Shown here in pieces: positions 57,481-64,000 of a stretch of 64,000 bases of DNA; positions within the stretch are counted from its first letter, which is position 1; every line of letters begins with the position of its first letter. Both the position numbers and the translations under genes were made by a program. The DNA is taken from contig JAAEAF010014415.1 of the NCBI GenBank assembly GCA_011037195.1, forward strand, positions 1-64,000, given 5' to 3'. The notes beneath the pieces are model-generated. The model saw nothing but the letters and a program-made list of their open reading frames with translations. It was not told the DNA's origin and made no database searches. Origin of the DNA: Triatoma infestans. Taxonomy: Eukaryota; Arthropoda; Insecta; Hemiptera; Reduviidae.

Positions 57481-58849
57481 GTAATAATCCTACACATAAA
57501 ATACTGTACTAAAATTTAATCCCTTCGCGATCATCACTTATTAGAAATTGTTGCCCTCCAAGTTTATCTAAAAATAAATTTCATGGTAATTATTGGCTTA
57601 TGTGACTGAAGTTCTTTCTTCTTTCAATGTTAATCTTCCTAATTTGATGACCTTTTCCTTCTTCTTCTTCTTTCCTTATCTCCTTTGTGCCGTGAGGCAT
57701 GGAGAAAGACGACCTTTTCCAACATCTAATTATCATTAGTAAAACCGGTCTGCAAGCCGCACACGTCTCCGAACTTAAAAATTTTAATTAAGGAAATTTG
57801 GAATAACACTATGATCTTCGTCTCTGAGAACTTAAATATTCCGAAGATGGTTAATTATTTAAGCTAAAATAAAGAATTTAGCATAAGATATGAAATTCTG
57901 CTTTCTTTGTGAAATCAATGTGCTTTCTGAAAACTATCATGAAGCTTAAAAATAATCACTCTATGGTAGAAACTTCTTTACAATCATTTCAATGCCAAAC
58001 AATGCATTTTTTGCATCATAGCAGAAGCATGTAGCAGTTGGAGGTTGAGTGTTACCATTCTTGGTACTAGTCGATTTCAGGAAACGACAAGAGGCATTAT
58101 ACTAACTTGTTCGTACAAGTGCATGTCCTTAGCTCACCAGCAAGTGGCTGGCATTTTCGCTTCTTCTCAGCCACTGTACGAAGTACCCTGCCAACCGGAA
58201 TTGTAATGTCTGTAATCAAAGTCTTTTGATTCCTTTCTTAAACAAGACATCTTTTGCTTCACTGTCTGTCGGTGTAGATGGTAGTATCCCACAGTAGTTC
58301 AGCTCTGTCGTTTCGATGTACCTAAATAGATTTGATACTTATTAAAAGGTATCATCTCTTTTATATATGACTGCGTTACTATGGGTAGCGTCTGGTGGAC
58401 TGTTTTTGCTGCATTGTTTTGCCTCTAGAGATGGATACACTTTGCCAAAACAGAGTACCCAAAGCAAATGGGCACAAGTATTCGGCCATTTGCTAGAAAA
58501 AAACATATGCTGCCAATAACTAAGATATATTTCCCATATGCTCTGCTAATAATAACTGGTCAAAGATACCAAATGATGAAAAAATGCCACTGTTTCACTC
58601 TAGTGACCTGATATTCATAAACTGTGTTCATGGGTCATCTGTTCAGAAAGGTATGAAACACCTTGGCAAACTCAATAAACTGGGCAGAAACGAAAAGTTG
58701 CCCTATTTTGGGTGCTAGATAATGTTGACGTAGATAAAAATTACGGAAAAGTAATGAGATGCCTAGGGAAAACGCTGCATCCCCTTCACGTAACCGGAAC
58801 TCTCCGGTGGGATAAGCAACCAGTCTCTCCGGAAAGTGCTCAGAATCAA

Positions 58850-59123
58850 GGAACCATCTAGGCAGTTACTATCAACAAGTCTGAGGCATGCATCAGTTTT
58901 CATGCTGACGGGTTTCCTCATAGAGCAGGGCCTAAGAATGCGAAAGCCTGCAGATTTTGTGGGGAGATTCCGATACAATTCCTAACGGACTCGACGCAAT
59001 CACTCAGAGAAAGGTTTGGAAGTTTGGGTATTTAGTGTTCAAGAAGGATATATCATTCCTAGAACCTCCCCAGATTCTGATATTTCTTATTGGCTAACTT
59101 GAAAGGGGCGCTGTTGGGCTTGG

Positions 59124-59125
<2 letters not shown>
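58850..59125 (+). pseudogene. LINE C-terminal relic, different subfamily
   Basis: Frames give AKACRFCGEIPIQFLTDSTQ then SLRERFGSLGI, and after a shift FLEPPQILIFLIG. This parallels the CRVCEPEDEIPIHLMTDC..IRFRTFG..LFPHKVIVRFI region at 52 kb. Too decayed for subfamily assignment. Confidence 0.5.

Positions 59126-59159
<34 letters not shown>
59124..59159. repeat. (TA)n and (GA)n microsatellite
   Basis: TA run followed directly by GA run, just beyond the LINE relic. Confidence 0.9.
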
Positions 59160-59161
<2 letters not shown>

Positions 59162-59461
59162 ATTGTCTCAGCATCCTAGCAAGAGTAAGGTACCAAAATA
59201 TAGGCCCTAGGCATCTAAAACCAAAAACAGGCAGCGGATCGCCTCGTTATTAAAGAACCTCATCGGACCAGAGGCATACATTAAAAAAAATATGCCTAAT
59301 GGTGCGCCCATCAAATATTCGATGCACAACAAGAAACATATTATTATTTGGAAATCTATAGTACTTACACACCTTTTGTATGGTACGGATATTAAGAAAC
59401 CTATGAAAATTTATTTTGCTTGAAAGCATCAATGACTTATGGAATAGAAACAAACTAAAAG

Positions 59462-59690
59462 TAAATAAATTCTGGGATTTCATCTGTTGTTAGAATGAAG
59501 TTCTCGATTTCATGTAAAGAGCTGACTTCAACTTTTGTCACGCACCACGCTAGTTGACTCAACTTCCTTCACGAATTTGATAACAATACTCTGACAATGG
59601 ATAGATATCCGAAACCGATCAAAACCTACATAAAGAAGGATGCTAAGTCGGATAATATCCGACATAATATCCTGCATATTCAGTAAATAA
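59462..59690 (+). repeat. Family A unit, diverged, with partial inverted start
   Basis: Starts with TCTGGGATTTCATCTGTTGT, an inverted family 3' box, then GCTGACTTCAACTTTTGTCA, CACGAATTTGATAACAATAC, CTGACAA (G8 changed to A), GGAT-AGAT-ATCC, GAAA, CCGATC. Stem II is kept with a new loop, but core changes predict no activity. Confidence 0.5.
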
Positions 59691-59699
59691 GATAATAGA

Positions 59700-62600
59700 A
59701 ACTGAGACAATCATTAATACCCTCTTCAGGATGAAAAAGATATTTATGAGTTAAAGAAATACCACAAAACAATCTCATTAATATCCTCTTCAGGATGAAA
59801 AATATATTATGAGTTAAGGAAATACCACAAAACAATCTATAAACATGCCCTATTAGAATGATTCTTTAGTCTCCAATACTTGAATAATATTTTGGCAAAG
59901 ATAAGAATTTAAAATAAAAAAATTACACAAGGAATACTATCAAAAAAACACTTAGATGCAGACATAAGCTGCAAGTCCCATCATCATCCTTACTTCTCAC
60001 CTCAGTTTAACTCTGATAAAACATTACTACTCTAATATGCTAAAAGTTACTTTAGCATGCATAATAAACTTCAAACAAAGAAGTGTTCAAATAAATTCCT
60101 TGTAAACATAACAATTCACCAAAAAATGATTTTCGAGCAATGAAAGAATGTCTAGTCATCAATCAATCATTTTCTCATAAATAAATTAACAAAGCTTACT
60201 AACAAAATCCTTCCAATTACTGATGATGATAGCAAGGTAAAAAAAGTCAACAATGCTGTTTCAGAAACTGGCTATTACTTCTTAGACCAGGAAAAGATGA
60301 CATTGTATTTAGATATATATTAAATATTACTTATACATAAACAACGAGGTGTCTTACGTGTTAACATTTGAAAAGCAGAAAACAAGTTAGCAAATAAACA
60401 GAAAATAAACAACCAAATAAATCAACATGTTGATTTCGTAGAAATAAGTAGATTAAATGTATCATTTCTTTAGAAAATAAATAAAAAGAACATTTATTAT
60501 AAGGCAATTACTTATTCACAATTATAATGGTTAAATAGAAAAAAAATTCTCTATCATTTGTATTTCTCTAAATACATAATAAATCAATGAAACCTGTAAA
60601 AAAGATTACTTTAAATTCGAAATATTTATTCTGGACAAGTCATTTATTTCTGTTTATATCAATTAAAATAGAATATATAAAATGTAATAAAAAGTAAAAT
60701 TTGAAATCCTTAGTATCGTGCTGATCCTAAAATATTTTTAATCATAGTAAAGTGAAAATTTGAAGAACTCGAAATTTACTATACACCCAACAGGAAAATA
60801 ATTAAATAATAACTTAAATTTTGGGAAAGCTATAACTTTTGAAACAATTAATTCTGAAGAATTCCACAAATTATTTGGAAAACCACTTTGGTTACTAATG
60901 TGGACTATATTTTATAAATAGAAAATATATATGTAAATGACAGGTACAGATGTAATATTGTTTTAAAAACACCACCACCAGAGCTAATGATTACATAATG
61001 TATACAAAACCAAAACACACCCACACGCACATACACACTAACATATTATATATATATTATTATTAATGAAATTTAACTAATAAAGATAGAAATAATTAAA
61101 AAAAAAAATAATACCGACAAAAATCCGGCTGGCTGGAAGTAGGTTGGTAGATTAAAAGGGGAAAAGCTATACGCTTATGAACCAAATAAACACAAGCGCC
61201 ATAACCTTCCCCGTTTCAACCTACCGATAAATATTTCTTTAAAATTAATTGCCACCTGTAAAGCTGCTTGAAATTAAATTGTACTATATTCCTTTTAAAT
61301 GGATACATGACTATATATTTTCTCTTATAATACTTCAACTAAATACAAAATTACAGAAGAAAAAAATTAATATAAAATACATAATTAAATCTTACTTTAC
61401 TAGAAACAATACTGGATAAAGAGAAACTGTCTCGTTTTATTTTTCTTATAGACGATTTAACTAGATTTTAATTATTAACTTTATAAAAGAATATTCTACA
61501 CATAGAAACAAACTGCACTTATATTAATAACAATAAATTTTATATCAATACATAGGTAAATGATATAATAAAATTAAACAAATTCATAAAAAAGAAAAAA
61601 TAGGTTCTTCACGCATTTCATAAAAAAAAAAAACAAATACAAAAAATTATTTACAAATTCTTTATTTGTAAATATAAATGAGATGTATAAAGAAGTACAT
61701 AGTTTATTACAAACTGCAAAAATTATGGTAATAAGAATGATTATAAAGGTAAGTAACTAATATTAGGATGTAAGCTAGAAAAATATTGTTAACTAGACAT
61801 TTGAATGTAATTAATATACAATAATTACAGTTAAAATATAATTTTCTGATTTTTATTCAGCGTTATTTGATTATATCAAATTTTTTAACAAACGAAATGT
61901 TAAAACATTAGTAAAGGAACACTTTGAAATAATGACGAATGTACTATCTATCCCTAATAAATAGAGTTAAATGTATACCACCTGAATACAATCCAATAGA
62001 AATCAACATGGCTTCCGAGATTGTGAAGTCCACGAAGTACTAATAGCACCATCATTTAATTTATATGCAGCTTATTTTCGTTCATCAAATTAAAAATAAA
62101 CCAAAAACACTTATATAGTCTAATAAACATTGCACCTTTTGTTTATTTCTAAACCAAATGAACATGCACGACTTAAATAATTCAATAGAAACAATTTAAT
62201 TTTACAATTATTTGCTTCTGTCATAGAAATCATTGTTAAACCTCATAAAAAGTGGAGCAAAAAAAGTGTTATGAAATATATTATATTTAACTATTTAGTT
62301 TTAGAAGTGTACTATTTTTTCAATAAGAGTTTTCACAAATTACAACTTTATCAGGAATAGTATTAATATGCAAAATGCAACGGAACAACCAACTTCTTTA
62401 AAATATTTATTCACACGCCTATAATTACCTATTAGCAGAATTATGAAAAATAGAAGAAAAAAAACTAACACATGAAAAATCAAACAATATTATGCAAAAA
62501 TTGATTTTTAAAAACAAATCAAGAAAAAACTTTTTTTTTGCATATTAGGGGCAATTAGAAATTAAATGCACCTACAATGAAATTACTTTTAAGTCGTACT

Positions 62601-63400
62601 AGAATACAGGGACCTTCAATAGTAAATTCTAATGGCTGTTCTTTAGAACTTTCCCACTTTCAATTACTACTACAGTTCAATAACACAGCTGTGACCCCTA
62701 TAATATGTCGGACTTTTTTATAAAAGGAAATTCGACAAAATTAAATAATATAAACTTAATATTTCGATTCATTAGCAACCATGACAGTTTACTTTCACAA
62801 GTGTGTGGGTGCCTTTTACCAATGTTCTTAATCTACTAATAGAAATAACAGACACCATAAAAAAAATATAATTCCGTATCCGGAAGTATATTAATCAGAA
62901 AAAAAAGTAATTTTTGGTTCAACGGTAACCCTAATTATCATCACAAATAATATAAAAACGAAAATTATATATTACTTAAAAAAGTTATAAGCGTCAGCTA
63001 TTTATTTAGGTTATAATAATTAAAAAAGTTAATTTTCGTACAATACAAAAATAATAATAAGAAAAATAAAAGCACTTTATTTCTTCTATCGTTATTGGAA
63101 ATGAAATAACTGTCAAAAAATGCTTAAATCAGTTAAGTAACTCAAACAGAAATAAAAACAATACTATACATTACCAAATTTCATATAAATGATGAAGCTT
63201 ATCCAATGGAAGTCTTGTAAGCCTATTACAATCAGCATTATTGACCAGACTTAATTACGATCTAAATGATTTCACACCACTAAAAATGATTTATCTCCCG
63301 ACTTAAAACACAATATATACACTGCACAAGTTTATATAAACCATCACATTTGAAGAAAAACAAAACTTTTAACGCACTTTAACCCAAAACTAGTCATTAA
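59700..63400. other. AT-rich, repeat-poor intronic stretch
   Basis: No family H, SINE or LINE sequence was recognised, in contrast to the rest of the window. Two short direct repeats of ATCCTCTTCAGGATGAAAAA lie at 59720 and 59783. A small non-AT-rich patch at 61968-62040 is discussed as a finding. Confidence 0.5.
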
Positions 63401-63689
63401 CAATAATTACGCTAAGGCCTGAGAGAACAATGAACTTTGCGAACGCCATTCGAAATGTCCTCTTTCGGCTTGGGTGAACCGATCCGCTCAATACTTCCGT
63501 AGTAATACATAGAATCACAGATGTCTACATACAGCATGTTTATAACCAATAACTAAGGCTTTCATGCAGTAAAAATAAATTTACTCACTCATTTCTATTT
63601 TGAATGAAGATGCTTCTATTGCAAAATTATCAAAATCCTCCTTGCCTACATCTTACTTACGGTATCTTGTAAAACACTGGAATTACTCT

Positions 63690-63825
63690 AAGAGATCCAA
63701 TCTAATTGGTTAGAATAATGCCGTCAACCAATGTTACCCTTGCTTGTCATTAGGCTCAACCAATCACCGGTAGCCTTAGTAAAGCATATTAAAAAACAAG
63801 GTACTATAGAAGCCAATGATATTCT
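63690..63825. promoter_or_regulatory. Cluster of CCAAT-box motifs
   Basis: ATTGGTTAG, CAACCAATGTT, CAACCAATCACC and GCCAATG occur within about 120 bp on both strands, in an otherwise plain AT-rich region. No TATA or exon is evident nearby. CCAAT clusters mark promoters and enhancers in animals, but they can also be chance. Confidence 0.25.
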
Positions 63826-64000
63826 GGCATTTACTAGATTCAGGAGAGAGGGAAAAATCTAAATTCAAACTAAAAATATTTTCGAAATGTATCTTTTTTT
63901 CCAACTCGAAAACGAAATATCTAACACTTTAGGTAAATAAAAAGTAGACAAAAAAATACTCACTTTCCCTAAAGAATAGCTTATATTATACTTCTAGCAC

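Larger units (their letters stand above)
37148..64000 (-). other. Probable fringe intron upstream of the 37.1-kb exon
   Basis: The acceptor TTTCCAG ending at 37148 on the minus strand closes an intron whose 5' end is not visible. No exon carrying the fringe DDD region was recognised up to position 64000. The span holds H-family repeats, LINE relics, a mariner element and long AT-rich stretches. An unrelated gene nested in the intron cannot be excluded. Confidence 0.5.

Noticed and set aside
58150..58250. Possible LINE tail on minus (DITIPVGRVLRTVAEKK)
   Set aside because: It resembles the DIAIP..EKxxKY..L block after some LINE reverse transcriptases, but only one short stretch fits and the flanks do not support it.
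1..64000. CRISPR arrays, operons, ribosomal RNA
   Set aside because: None seen; repeats are dispersed or microsatellite type and the genome is eukaryotic.

Overview
The window is visibly AT-rich, intron-dense animal DNA, most likely from an arthropod and probably an insect. The evidence is a spliced exon of the Notch-modifying glycosyltransferase fringe, embedded in mariner, PIF/Harbinger, Jockey-like and I/R1-like elements and tRNA-derived SINEs. There is no sign of operons, bacterial genes, CRISPR or phage. Almost none of the open reading frames in the window are genes; most arise by chance in low-complexity DNA.

The one host gene segment I can support is an 86-bp exon on the minus strand at 37062-37147. 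It has a good acceptor and donor and encodes the [10 protein letters not shown] block of fringe. No other fringe exon was recognised, so the rest of the window is best read as two very long fringe introns: the downstream one towards position 1 and the upstream one towards position 64000. A GC-richer island near 4.5-5.0 kb and a CCAAT-rich stretch near 63.7 kb are the only candidate regulatory or 5'-end regions.

Layout. 1-10 kb: sparse unique DNA, two tRNA-SINEs, an H-family repeat, a hammerhead-like family A copy (5.5 kb). 10-20 kb: a family B palindrome and a family A copy (10.1-10.7 kb), a SINE with a 14-bp target duplication inside an H-family copy (11.8 kb), a 340-bp tandem duplication (15.4-16.1 kb), a TATA-bearing repeat (17.9 kb), and adjacent SINEs (18.8-19.3 kb). 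20-32 kb: a Jockey relic split by a Harbinger transposon (21.8-23.2 kb), a degenerate LINE RNase H region (27.6-28.3 kb), and a small Harbinger element with a MADF-domain relic and intact TTA target duplication (30.4-31.1 kb). 32-48 kb: many H-family copies, including two full-length ones, the fringe exon, a well-marked family B motif (37.7 kb), a 5'-truncated Jockey-like LINE (42-43.1 kb), and a long inverted repeat that splits a SINE (47-47.9 kb). 49-59 kb: a mariner interrupted by a palindromic family A element, a LINE with a nearly intact RNase H domain, and three more LINE relics. 59.7-64 kb: quiet intron-like DNA.

The most unusual content is two related dispersed families (A and B) carrying hammerhead-ribozyme-like cores: CTGANGA, a short stem II whose sequence differs between families while pairing is kept, GAAA, then a self-complementary ACCGGT that includes the cleavage triplet. 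Their palindromic arrangement and a 13-bp target duplication suggest small mobile elements related to Penelope-like pseudo-LTRs or retrozymes. No Penelope-type reverse transcriptase was seen here, so they would have to be moved in trans. The second prominent system is family H, about 0.98 kb when full length, with subterminal inverted repeats, a terminal hairpin, internal tandem modules of about 290 bp and a microsatellite at a fixed position, resembling Helentron-derived non-autonomous elements.
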